Of a stretch of 64,000 bases of DNA, positions 11,444-21,253 are shown one piece after another. The notes beneath the pieces were generated by a model. It searched no databases. It had not been told where the DNA came from and was given only the letters and a program-made list of their open reading frames with translations. How positions within the stretch are numbered: the first letter of the stretch is position 1; each line of letters opens with the position of its first letter. A program made the position numbers and the translations under genes. The DNA comes from Isoetes taiwanensis (Eukaryota; Streptophyta; Lycopodiopsida; Isoetales; Isoetaceae): contig JAJEKV010000036.1 of NCBI GenBank assembly GCA_021234155.1, forward strand, positions 12,913,426 to 12,977,425, read 5' to 3'.

Positions 11444-12019
11444 GAAAGCAGTATTCATGTTGAAGGCTAAGGTTAGCATAAAACATGCTTAGCGTGTTTC
11501 AAATATTATCTTTCAGATTTTTCTATTGCTTTCTACTACACTTATTCATAATAGAAACTTGCATGCAATAGCATGATTAATTCGGAAGAGAAACTCAAGA
11601 ATTTACTGAAACAAAAGAAGCGGATGAAGTTTATAAAAACTATTCTGGTTTTCATAAACATCATCCGCTTCCTCCGCCTCGAGCAAATGCAAAAGCTTGT
11701 CTTCTTGGATTAAACCCGCCATTGAGATGCAACTTAAAACTAAATGAAAACTAACCTTGAGTCCCGAGGTCGGAAGGATTCAAGAACTGAGGACTATGCT
11801 TGTCGTTTTAATTCCGAGGCTTTTTCGATTCAAGCAGACCTTAGTCCTCTCAAGCACAGATGCTTAAACTAAAAGGCGAGTCTTTTAGTAAGTTAGGAAT
11901 TGCGAAACCAAACATCTAACATTGCTGAATATAAATCTGCTCACCAAGATTTCAGGAGGGCGGATCCAAACACAGCAGAAGCACAACCGGCAAATCGTAT
12001 GAAGGAAGGAAGAAAATGT

Positions 12020-12190
12020 AGGAACTTTGAGAGCGTAAAATGGATTTATATAGGCATAATTAGAAATAAGTTAGCGTGAATAATTGATTGCTTGAATTAA
12101 CACGCCCGGGCACGCATCTTCCTTGATTATGACATGTATATGGTATATATGGAGAATATTGCATTTCATGCAATAAATTCTCACGGCATT
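12020..12190 (+). repeat. Duplicated segment, copy 1
   Basis: TTAGCGTGAATAATT, then ATTGC and TAACACGCC, and about 85 bases later GCAATAAATTCTCACG. The same order recurs at 13285-13440. The two copies are diverged in between. Confidence 0.5.
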
Positions 12191-12879
12191 TTATTCCATT
12201 TATTGCATTCGAAAAAATAGAATTTAGAAATTTTATATAGGCTAACTTAAAAATGATTTTAAAGGCAAAGTTATCAAGGCTAAAAAATGACTTGTAAGGT
12301 TGGGGAATTGTTTTAGGTCGTATAGGAAAATTTCCTATGGTTACTGTGATGCATCAGAGATTTCTCATGTGGTTGATTTATAGTGTTCCCGAGACTTTGT
12401 TGAGACAAAGTTTGCAGATACAAAATTTTAGAGAGACAAAATTTGCAGAGACAAAATTTTAGAGAAAACAGCTTGGAGCCAAAATAATTGGAGAATACAG
12501 TTTGATTTTATTCAAAAAATTTTATGTACAGAAAAACTGTTTGAAGAAAACTGTTTGAAGACAAAGTTTATGAAGAAAACTGTTTGATTTCATTAAAAAA
12601 TGGTTTGTATGTACAGATGCCCGAAGGCTTGGAAGCAAATTGCCAAGGCTTTTCACACAATTCTGAAAAAAAAATGCCCTGAGGCGTCCAAAACTTCTGT
12701 AAGAATGGAAACAAAAATGGGCCGCCTCGATCTCTGATCACTCTTCTTCCACGCCTGCAACAAAGAAGAAAGAAAGGTGTTAGAAAAGAAAGAGAGGTGC
12801 AAAAAAAAAAAAAAAAAAAGAAATCACATGCAAACCTGGTTCATCTCTCAACCACTCCAAAAACAACAATTGTCCAACG

Positions 12880-13000
12880 ACTCCCCCCCCTCCCCCCCCC
12901 CCCCCTCCCCCCTCCCCCCCCCCCCTCCCCCTCCCCTCCCCCCCCTCCCCCCCCCCCCTCCTCCTCCTCCTCCTTCTTCTTCTTCTTGGGGTCAAGCCAA
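12880..13000 (+). repeat. Poly-C / CCT-rich polypyrimidine tract
   Basis: About 75 bases of almost pure C with single T interruptions are followed by CTC and TTC triplets. The apparent long frames across it are low-complexity artefacts. The C runs could form i-motif or, on the other strand, G-quadruplex structures. Confidence 0.85.
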
Positions 13001-13284
13001 CCCCCGGGCCCAGGCCCGTCATGTGCTCTTGGGAGGACATCTCCTCCTCTTCCTCCTCTTCCTCCTCTTGAGAATCGAGGAATCGAGGAGCTCAACTCCT
13101 CCTCTTCCATTTCGGAAATCAAAATCATCCTCCTGAATCGAATCGAGGAGAATTGGGCAAGAAAATCTATGAGGGGGAAGAGAGGGGTTCTTCAACCCGA
13201 CGTCTCTTTGACGAGACCTCGGTTCTTCATGAAGTTCGAAAGGCCGAGGCTGAACGCTTCATGGCGGCGAAAAAAAATTGGGAC

Positions 13285-13440
13285 GTAATGGTCTTGAGAG
13301 CGTGAACCGGATTAAAATAGGGTTAATTAGCTCTTAGCGTGAATAATTTATTGCCTCAAATAACACGCCAGCGCATTTAAAATTCCATGACTATATTATC
13401 TAGGGTATATTATTATGGATAATAAATTCTCACGCCTATT
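13285..13440 (+). repeat. Duplicated segment, copy 2
   Basis: CTTAGCGTGAATAATT, then ATTGC, AATAACACGCC and AATAAATTCTCACGCC. It matches copy 1 at 12020-12190 in order and spacing. Confidence 0.5.
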
Positions 13441-13739
13441 AGTTATATGTCTTTTTCAGATAATCATATATCCAAATTTTCGATAATTAAAATTTGGATA
13501 TATTTATATAAATGTCATTTCCTTGTTGTTGCCATGAAAATTCTTGTTTTAAATGATTTCGCTTTAAGCCCATTGTTATTATTATATTAAACCTATTTCC
13601 AAGGAATTTCTTGCTTTAAAAAATTGATTTACCTCTACATATTCCATAAATGTAATGCACTTTTTTTTATCTTATGGTGTAATAATTTTTCTTACTCATT
13701 GACTAAAAAGGGTGCAATTTGCCTAGGTCAATGGTGCCT

Positions 13740-16638
13740 CTCAACTCAAGATGGTGTGCAACATATTGAAAAGAGCAATATCAATGAAAAACCAACTCCT
13801 AGCAAGAATGTTGAAGAAAAACAATTAGTCCTCTATAGTAGGGTGCAATGGAGGAACAAGAAGGTGAGAATCATGCACAAGTGCAACAAGGAAATAGTAG
13901 GCCAAGGGAGTCATTGTGCTAGCGGATCCCCGGTCAAGTCAAGTTAATGATGAAAGGCTAGGGGAAGACAATATTGGTATTGCAATTTTGATGTTGGAAG
14001 ACAACCGGAAAGGTAAAGGTTTGGGTGACAAGGAATGTTTTGGTTGTGTCAAGCAATTGGAGGTTCCTTGCATCATGGCATGGCCTATAAGTAGTGTTCA
14101 ATTTGTGGAGGATTATATTTTTCCGAGCCCGAGGTTGTTGGGGACAATGATTGTCTTGATATTGATCCATTGGCGCTTGGAACTCTAAACCTAGGCAAAA
14201 GGGGAGAAGTATCAGGTTGCCGACATTATCCTAGCAAAAGAGCCAAGTTGATTAGTGACACCAAACGTGAGACAATGGTGAAGGTTAGGGGCTCAGATTG
14301 TTGTTGGAGTGATTGTATGCAATTCTTCACAATAGAACAATTGGTGGAAGCAAGAGCCACTTTTCAAGAGTATACTGTTGATGAGAGGAGGACCTACATG
14401 TACACAATCTTCGAGCATGCACTTCAAGATGAAAGAAACCCAAACAGAAAAAGATACCCTTTGCTAGGCAAATGGATATGTGCAAAAGCATGGCAGAGTA
14501 TCCATGCAATTCCAACTTCTTCATGGCATAATTGGCAAAAAAAACAGGCAGAGGGGAACAGGATTGGTTTACATGGAAATAATGGTTTGTTGAAACCAAC
14601 AGCTAGGACCTTGGCTGCCAGGGAGATATTTGAAAAATATATTGATTTCAATGCAGAGTCTATGCCACACAAAAGCAGAAGGGATGAAAAGGGAAGAGCA
14701 GTTGTTGAGAAAAGGTTGCCATCACATTGTACTCAAAAAGAGTATTTTGAAGAAGTGAATTCCCTACTTGAGAATTGGGAATTCTTCCAATATCCCAACC
14801 TAGCTTTAGTAGGTTATGGAAGAAGCATTTCAATCATGTCACCATAGCAACTTCAAACAACTTTGCAAAGTGCAATTTATGTGCTAAGTTGAAGGAGACT
14901 CTTGATAAGACTGTGCAACCTAGTCAAAGGGCTAGGATAAGGGAGCATATGAAGGACCATATGACTGACCAACTATCATGTAGATCATGTTATTGGATGT
15001 GGAGGACTTTATCTGCATTGGAACCCAATAACTATTTATGTATTATACATGACAAGATGGACCAGCAAAAGACTTGTCTTCCACAATTCAAGTACATACC
15101 AAAGTCATGTGGAAGATCATACCCTTTACGTATCTCAATGATCGGGGCAATCTTGCATGGGCAGAAATCAAACCTACTATGGCCATTTTAGTTTGGAGTT
15201 GTGGAGTGATGGTCCAGATTTTCATATTGGGAGTATCATGAGGTGTTTGAGAAACTATGAAAATGGATACAATGGTCACCTCCAGGACCTTACATACCTA
15301 GCCGTGCACTACATAGAGCATTGTTAAGATGGAAACCCTAACAATATTGAAAAGTTCAAGAAGGCAAGGTTTAGGAAGCATGGGTCTAATGAACATGTTG
15401 GAGCTTCAACTTCACGTGCTAAACCTCAAGATCTACCCAAAAGGTTTCTCTTGCAACTTGATAATTGTGCTGGCCAAAATAAGAACAGTGGATGTTTTCT
15501 TTCCTATCCTACTTAACAGTGTGGGGATATTTGAAAGAGTTAATTTAGGGTTTCTTATGCCCGGCATACCCATGAGGATGTGGATGCATTATTTGGCAAA
15601 TATAGTTGTATAATGAAGCAAAGAAACAAGGACCAACTTTCCTAGGCTAATGGAAATCTTGCATGAATGCACTACTCCAAACCCTATAGCTTCTCTCATA
15701 GAAGAAGTGCCCGATTGGAAGAGCTTTGTGGATGGTTATACATTGGATCTTGAAGGTCATTCCGTGCCTCTGCTAGCTTCACTTTTTGGGTGAGAGATGG
15801 GATTCCAATCTTCCAATGGAAGATGAGACCTTCAGGAGGATGAGTGGAGAGGAGGGGAGGAAATATGGCGTAGAGATGAGAATGGCAAGCCTATGATACC
15901 TCTAGGTCAACCAAAAGCTTTAAAACCCACTTGAAGAAGTGAAGCAATTGGGATTGACTAAGGAAGGAATCCAAGACTATATAAAGCATTGGCAAACCAA
16001 TCCGTGATGACACCAACCGTGCCTTGGTGGCTTAATGGAAGAAGGTGATTAACCCGTTGGGGGAGATAGACACATCCTCGGATGAATTGAAAGAACGGTG
16101 GTTGCCTAAAACTAGGTGGAAGACCTTAGCAGGTCGAGGGATTTTGATGACACCGTAAGTAGCATTCGCAAGCAATATGCTCCTCCTCCTTCCGACAAAC
16201 ACTATGTTGGTCCTAAGAACAATAGGCCAAAGTTTCTAGGCATGGATGCTTATGAACCTTCCAATCGACTTGGAATGCCACCAATTTGTGGTAGTAAAGC
16301 CATCAGATTTAGATACATATCCAAAGTGGTTGGGGTTCACTATCTCTCGATATTTGCAAAGAAGAAGGTAATTATATTAACTTCAACCATGTGCGGTGGA
16401 ATGGTGGTGTCCAAAGGCATCGGTTGACCAACGTGATCGGATAAAGAAAGGTACTCATATTGTTGGACAAAGAAATGGAGGAGAAACCGAAAGTGATCCT
16501 GATCTTTGGCTAGACTATGAAAGTGTTTTGTACTCATGGACTCCAAACACTATTCCAGCTAGAAATGCGAGAATTACAATACCTCAGGATGTCAGGAAGA
16601 AGGCTATGATATCATTGGGGGTGCTTGAAGAAAGTTGA
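13740..16638 (+). pseudogene. DUF7869-like transposase of the 12.5-kb DNA transposon
   Basis: Blocks in three frames follow the order of a plant and animal transposase-like family. First comes an N-terminal region (FTIEQLVEARATFQEY, KRYPLLGKWICAKAW, GNRIGLHGNNGLLKPTAR; 14170-14847). Then FAKCNLCAKLKETLDK and a Cys-rich segment follow (14840-15120). Last is the DUF7869 core: LDNCAGQNKNSG, visible across frames near 15450, and the PGxxHEDVDALF-type segment, visible near 15560. The C-terminal part ends with PQDVRKKAMISLGVLEES at 16638, about 200 bp before the right inverted repeat. At least five frameshifts break it. It is probably a DDE-type nuclease. The start is uncertain. Confidence 0.6.
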
Positions 16639-16807
16639 ATAACTATGTAAATTTTTGTTATCACGTTTTTATGATATGGTGCTATATTGTGAAATATTGA
16701 CTATTTTGTAAATAACATGATATTACGTTTTCATAATTTTGAGGTGAAATGTGTGAATTTGAATATGCTACTAAAAACATGCAATATGAAATTTGTCCCA
16801 AAATTAA

Positions 16808-16838
16808 GACATAAACCCAATTTAATTGAATGATGGTT
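16808..16838. repeat. Right terminal inverted repeat of the DNA transposon
   Basis: The inverse of 4348-4378, ending in ATGATGGTT. It is followed directly by the second TATG target copy (16839-16842). Confidence 0.85.
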
Positions 16839-16858
16839 TATGAGTAGGGGATGTCACA
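16839..16858 (+). repeat. End of the split 5' LTR
   Basis: The target copy TATG, then the last 16 bases of the LTR, AGTAGGGGATGTCACA. They match the end of the 3' LTR except for one C/T change. Confidence 0.85.
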
Positions 16859-16859
16859 A

Positions 16860-16871
16860 TGGTATCAGAGC
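16860..16871 (+). promoter_or_regulatory. Primer-binding site of the gypsy element (initiator tRNA-Met)
   Basis: TGGTATCAGAGC lies one base after the 5' LTR end. It is the standard complement of the 3' end of plant initiator tRNA-Met that primes minus-strand synthesis. Confidence 0.9.
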
Positions 16872-17061
16872 TATGTTCTTGGAGACCAAGAGCAAAGCAC
16901 TGACCATGCTCCCAGTAGTACTGACTCGATAGGATCCTCAAACCTCGAAAAGTGGGAATTTTTTTTCTCATTTTTGTAGTTTATGCTAAGCTAGTAACAG
17001 TTAAGTAAATTGGAACTTAATAAGACTAAAAAGAATGAGCCAAAAATCCCCAGGCAAGGTG

Positions 17062-17128
17062 GTCTCACAGCTCGCGCCTCGTCAAAGAACTAAACTTTAG
17101 TTTTTGAGCAGGGCACTACCTGTGAGAC
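17062..17128 (+). promoter_or_regulatory. 67-bp hairpin element, copy 1 of 4
   Basis: Arms GTCTCACAG / CTGTGAGAC and a central stem made by AACTAAA and TTTAGTT. The GCGCC block pairs less well here than in the other copies. It is the first of a pair ahead of the H3-like gene. Confidence 0.8.
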
Positions 17129-17252
17129 ATCGAGCCAAGAACACACTAAACTTGATGAATTTGAGAAAAGTAATATGGTAAGGCTAGTTCCAAGATAGGA
17201 ATTAGTTGGAATAGCATGTTTAAATTACATAAATTACTTACAAATGTGTAAG

Positions 17253-17319
17253 ATCTCACAGCTCGCGCCTGGTCTAAAAACTAAACTTCAGTTTTTGAAC
17301 AGGGCGCTACCTGTGAGAC
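17253..17319 (+). promoter_or_regulatory. 67-bp hairpin element, copy 2 of 4
   Basis: Same design 191 bp downstream: TCTCACAG / CTGTGAGA, then GCGCC / GGCGC, then AAAAACT / AGTTTTT with the loop AAACTTC. The sequence between the two hairpins is not conserved with the second pair. Confidence 0.8.
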
Positions 17320-17420
17320 CAATAAGTAGAAAAAGTCTGAAATAAGTGTAAGTTTAAATTAAATAGGTGCCTTAGCATGTTAAATAGAGCAACTTGAATT
17401 TTGACCTAAAATTTGCCAAG

Positions 17421-17430
17421 CTATAAATAG
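17421..17430 (+). promoter_or_regulatory. TATA box of the H3-like gene
   Basis: CTATAAATAG, 100 bases before the ATG at 17531. The identical decamer stands before the second extra gene. The following leader shares CTCCCGCTCCCTAAGGCGAT-type sequence with that gene's leader. Confidence 0.65.
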
Positions 17431-17530
17431 AAGTAGACCCCCCTCATTTGCACGTTCCCGCCTTAGAAATTAGCTCCCGCTCCCTAAGGCGATCTTTGGC
17501 GCCCGATATCCGATTGTCGAACCGTCAAAC

Positions 17531-18836
17531 ATGGCACGGACCAAAAAGACTGCGAGGAAAGCCCGTCTAGGCGAAATCCCCAGCCAGCGACGCCAACCGC
17601 ATTCAGCAGATGCTTCGGGAGAGGCTCATCGCGAGGGGGGGTGGACTATCTTCAAGCGAGGAGAGTATTGCAGATGAGCAGAACGAGGAGATAGGTCAGC
17701 AGACCGACCGAGAAGAAGATGTGCACTCGGATGCCGGGACAGAGCTGATCAACGAAGAAGAGGAAGAGGAAGCAGCAAACCAGGAAAGGAGGACCAAGGC
17801 CCGAGAGGAGCAGAGGATGCCGACTCCAGAGCCGACCATTGAAGAACAAGTTGAAGCCTGGATTCGAGAAAAAGAAGCCGAGGAGCAGCAGGAGCGGAGC
17901 GAGCCGAGGCTTGAGCCGGCGGAGGAAACAGACCTCGCTGCGTTTATCAGAAAGTATGAACGCCGGGAAAGGAAAAGGGAACAAAAGAAGAGGAAGAGAG
18001 AAGAGGAGGAGGAGAAAGCGGCCGAGGAGCTCAAGCAGAAGAAAGGGAAATGGGTGGGGAGCCCAAGGAAGCTCAAGGAAGTCCTCAAGGTGAGGAAGCC
18101 CAACCCCAAGGTTGTGATTACTGAACGCCCCCCTGATCAGCCACCGAACTCCTCCGGCGAATCCTCTGACGAGGATTACATCCCCAACACCGAGGGTGGG
18201 AGTTCTTCAAAACCCTCAGGCGAGGAGCAGCCAATACCCAACCAGGAGCAACCCGACCTGGAGCAGCAGGACCAAGTGCAGAAGCCCCCTCCTTATCCGA
18301 ATTGGGACAGGAAAAAGCAACCCCGACCTGCCCGAGAGTCTTATGTCACGAACCCCATCAAAATCTATGAGAAAAAGATGAGGGAGCACGAGGCCTACAT
18401 GAAGGAGTGGGAGGCTTACAACTCCTACTACCAAGAGAACAGGGTCAGAACCATCGAAGGGGGACACCCAACAAAGCAGCAGACCCTAAGGCCGCCACCC
18501 CCAAAGCCCAAGGTCCCGAAAAAGCCTGCCCAGAAGAAGCTCACCAGGAAGTAGATCGAGCAAAGAGCACTACGGGAGATTCGGCACTTCCAGCGCAGTT
18601 ACGGCCTCCTGATTCCCCGTGCCCCCTTTGCTCGGCTAGTTAGAGAAGTGATGCAGGATTTCAAGACCGACATGAGGGTCACAGACGAGATGCTGCTGGC
18701 ACTGCAGGAAGCGGCTGAGCAGAAGATAGTGCAACATTTTGAAGACTCAACAGCTTGCACTGTTCATGCAAAATGGGTAACCCTTATGAGGCAAGACATG
18801 TATCTTGCTAGTCGCATTAAGGGAGAACGCCATTAA
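17531..18836 (+). pseudogene. Histone H3-like protein encoded by the retrotransposon
   Basis: The ATG at 17531 (context AAACATGG) opens MARTKKTARKARLG. This keeps histone H3 residues A1-K4 and T6-K9, with Q5 changed to K and S10 to A. A frameshift between 17571 and 17610 moves coding to the frame open from 17610. The next roughly 310 residues form a linker: acidic (INEEEEEEAANQE), a Lys/Arg/Glu coiled coil, then Pro/Lys-rich (PPPPKPKVPKKPAQKK). After a TAG at 18552 the same frame continues through a full H3 fold of about 93 residues. It shows the alpha-N part LREIRHFQRS, alpha-1 LVREVMQDFKTDMR, alpha-2 ALQEAAE to FEDSTACTVHAK, VTLMRQD in loop 2 and IKGERH at the end. Loop 1 is H3-length, not extended as in CENH3, but VTLMRQD resembles CENH3 more than canonical VTIMPKD. 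There are no introns. Confidence 0.88.
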
Positions 18837-18979
18837 ACATTTTGTGAATAATCGAAAATTTTGTAATATAAATCAATTTTGAGTACTTCACATGCCTGAA
18901 CTTGTTTAATTAGGACAAGTTAGCAGGTTTTAGTTTTTGTTTTAATAAAATAGGACATTTGCAAACCGAAAAGTGTGAT
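18837..18979. other. Spacer after the H3-like gene
   Basis: 143 bp, AT-rich. It holds AATAAAATAGG near 18945, a possible polyadenylation signal, before the second hairpin pair. Confidence 0.4.
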
Positions 18980-19046
18980 GTCTCACAGGTCGCGCCTGGT
19001 CAAGAAACTAAACTTTAGTTTTTGGACGAGGCGCTAGCTGTGAGAC
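18980..19046 (+). promoter_or_regulatory. 67-bp hairpin element, copy 3 of 4
   Basis: GTCTCACAG / CTGTGAGAC, CGCGCC / GGCGC, GTC / GAC and AAACT / AGTTT arms. This is the best-paired copy. It lies 144 bp after the H3-like stop and starts the module of the second extra gene. Confidence 0.8.
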
Positions 19047-19179
19047 CTTGCCTGTAATTGCCCAAGACAGCCCCAAATTGACCAAACAAGGGATCAATTC
19101 TACCTGATTTGAGGAGTCCATCACCCTTACACCCTCATTTTACCTAAATTGGACATGTTTTGATCAAAATGGGACTGAT

Positions 19180-19246
19180 GTCTCACACGTCGCGTCTGGT
19201 CAAGAAACTAAAGTTTAGTTTTTGGATGAGGCGCTAGCTGTGAGAT
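19180..19246 (+). promoter_or_regulatory. 67-bp hairpin element, copy 4 of 4
   Basis: Same design with a few changes: GTCTCACACG at the left, and ATCT closing the right arm. It starts 200 bp after copy 3, close to the 191-bp spacing of copies 1 and 2. Confidence 0.8.
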
Positions 19247-19437
19247 CTCCTACCATTCCTTCACCAGAACTTGTCCAAATGATCCTCAACCTGTTGTGTT
19301 AGCATCCTTAGGTAATCCAGTCATGCCCAAACCCTTAAATTGGTCTTCAAATTCCCATTTTGACCTCAGTATAGGCTAGAATTGCCCAACCCCAAGAATT
19401 TTCCAAGTCACCCAAAAATTAGGGTTTTCCCCTTTTT

Positions 19438-19447
19438 CTATAAATAG
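19438..19447 (+). promoter_or_regulatory. TATA box of the second extra gene
   Basis: CTATAAATAG, 113 bases before the ATG at 19560. It is identical to the decamer at 17421. The leader after it resembles the H3-like gene's leader (ACTCCTGCCCCCTTAGCCGA). Confidence 0.65.
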
Positions 19448-19559
19448 ACCCTTATTTTACACATAGCACCTTACAACTTTACTCCTGCCCCCTTAGCCGA
19501 TTTTCCAACCCCCTGAGGCGCTCTTGCAACCGTTTGCTACTCTCTTCCTCACTAAACTC

Positions 19560-21083
19560 ATGGCAACCTCTGATTTCCGCAGATGGTACAGCGTCAGCAC
19601 TCATGCTGCCGAGGCTGACATCGATGAGATTTTCCGTGTCTTCCGGAAGGAGATAGATGTCCAAGCAACCTTGCACGCAACCCCAGCCTATAGCAGAGTC
19701 CTGTCTGAATTTCAAGCTAGGGTAGGGCCATCTCTAGTGCAGCTCCCCCCTTGCATAGGCTACTTTGTCCCCAGGCAATCCCTTCAAGCAGCCTTAGGCG
19801 ATGTTCCGAACATTGCCAAGTACCTCACAAACAAAGCCCAGCGCACGCCCGAGCCAATGGTCCTGACTGTCAACAGGACCAAGTACTTCTCTTTCAACAC
19901 TGCCTTAGCCATTTTCCTTACCCATCGTGCCGAGAACCCCATGGGAGAAACCTCCATTCCCCCCATGGACGTGGACCCATTAGCCACAGCAGCAGAACAA
20001 CAGCTCCTTACACAGTACGAACAGGAGCAAGAGGGAAAAGAAGAAGACGAGGAATAAGAAGAAGAGGATGAGGACTACGTCGAGCTCGACCCGGCGGAAG
20101 AGTAGCGGCTAGCAGAACAAGAGTTGCAAGACTTCGAAAGAAGCCGGCAAACTCTGAGAATCGCGCCACCCCGTGGGCTAGGTATCACAAGCCTAGCCCC
20201 CATCATCCTCGAGGGCGAAGAGTACTTGCTCCTAAGCGATATCCAAAACCTCCCGGAGTGTAGGGAAAGGGAGTATCGACCGGACGAATTGCTGCACCAA
20301 CTCCGGAGAACAGACCTGGATGACTTCATCGTCCGAGGGACCTCCGACTTTTCACTCCAAGTAAGGGAAGCCGACACTTACACGGGAGAGTCGACCTCCG
20401 ATATCCAAGCCTACGGCAACATCAGGCAGATTATGGAGGCGCGGGAATTACCGACCGAGGAAGAGTTCCTTGCTCTACAGGAACAGATGGGGATCTGCCA
20501 CGCGACCTCGAACATCTTAACGGCAAGTTCTTCGACAACGCCTCCCCGGGAGAGAAGAGGGGAGTTCAACCTCAGGAGAGCTTCAGCAACAGTCAGAGAC
20601 TATAGGGAGCTTACCACGGTGGAGGTCGATGACTATGCGGGCAGACACAGAGCTGGAGGCCGAGCGGGCGAGGACCCGTCACGTAATGACAGGTCATTGC
20701 GGTATTACCTTCCCCTGCTGATGGATGGAAGAATAGCGGTAATTCACCGCAAATTCACCCCCAGGGGCGAGGAAGGAGTATCGATGCTTGCGCTCTCAGG
20801 CTTTGGCCGGCATGCTTGGCTAGCTCCCAACACCGAGTATGCCATCCTGGTGAAGAGAGCAGTAGCACTTGATACTTTCGACTTCGCCATACCTTACAGG
20901 CGGCAAGGAAGACTAGCAATGACAGCAGCCTATACCTCCGAGCGCAGGGTAGAAGAATTGGCAAGAGCTTTGCAGGGTGGATCTTCAGTCAACGTCCTTA
21001 GGAACTTGGGTCATTCAGTGGGAACAGCCCAAGTGAGGAAGTTCCTAGAGGATAATCCATCCTACCGGCGTTATCAAGAATAG
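19560..21083 (+). pseudogene. Second extra retrotransposon protein, acidic tract, unknown function
   Basis: One frame of 508 codons from the ATG at 19560 (MATSDFRRWYSVSTHAAEAD) to 21083, broken only by TAA at 20055 and TAG at 20103. The N-terminal roughly 165 residues look folded. An acidic tract follows (EQEGKEEDEE, then EDEDYVELDPAEE). The C-terminal roughly 330 residues include DIQNLPECREREYRPDELLH and RYYLPLLMDGRIAV. I recognise no family. Acidic tracts are common in histone chaperones, so binding of the neighbouring H3-like protein is possible but is only inference. The gene has its own TATA box and hairpin pair, and there are no introns. Confidence 0.7.
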
Positions 21084-21253
21084 TTAGGAATCTTGATCCC
21101 GGAAGTCTTTCTGTATTAACATATTATATAATATGAATATAACTTCTTTTGCCTTTTAAATGTTTTGTTGACGTATTTTTGTTCCGCAACTATACCAACA
21201 ACACATATAATGCAAGAGAACAATTAAAACTAACCGTACAACCATGACCAATT

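Larger units (their letters stand above)
4348..16838 (+). mobile_element. 12.5-kb DNA transposon with DUF7869-like transposase
   Basis: The ends are inverted repeats of 31 bp with 29 matches. The first bases are AACCATCAT and they share the block CAATTAAATTGGG. The element sits between two copies of TATG. Removing it plus one TATG restores exactly the sequence of the intact 3' LTR at this point, so the boundaries are certain to the base. A 4-bp duplication excludes hAT, MULE, PIF, CACTA and mariner types. It fits the Sola superfamily or an undescribed one. The transposase gene is at the right, plus strand. The left half holds decayed minus-strand genes and palindromic repeats. Confidence 0.85.

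Noticed and set aside
12777-13288. Proline- or glycine-rich proteins on both strands
   Set aside because: They are translations of the poly-C tract. All frames across it are open because of the composition.
18980-19046. Histone mRNA 3' stem-loop after the H3-like gene
   Set aside because: The replication-type histone stem-loop is a 6-bp stem with a 4-base loop. This hairpin is 67 bp, and identical ones precede the gene too.
17062-19246. Hammerhead ribozymes
   Set aside because: The conserved CUGAUGA and GAAA core sequences are absent. The elements are simple near-perfect hairpins.
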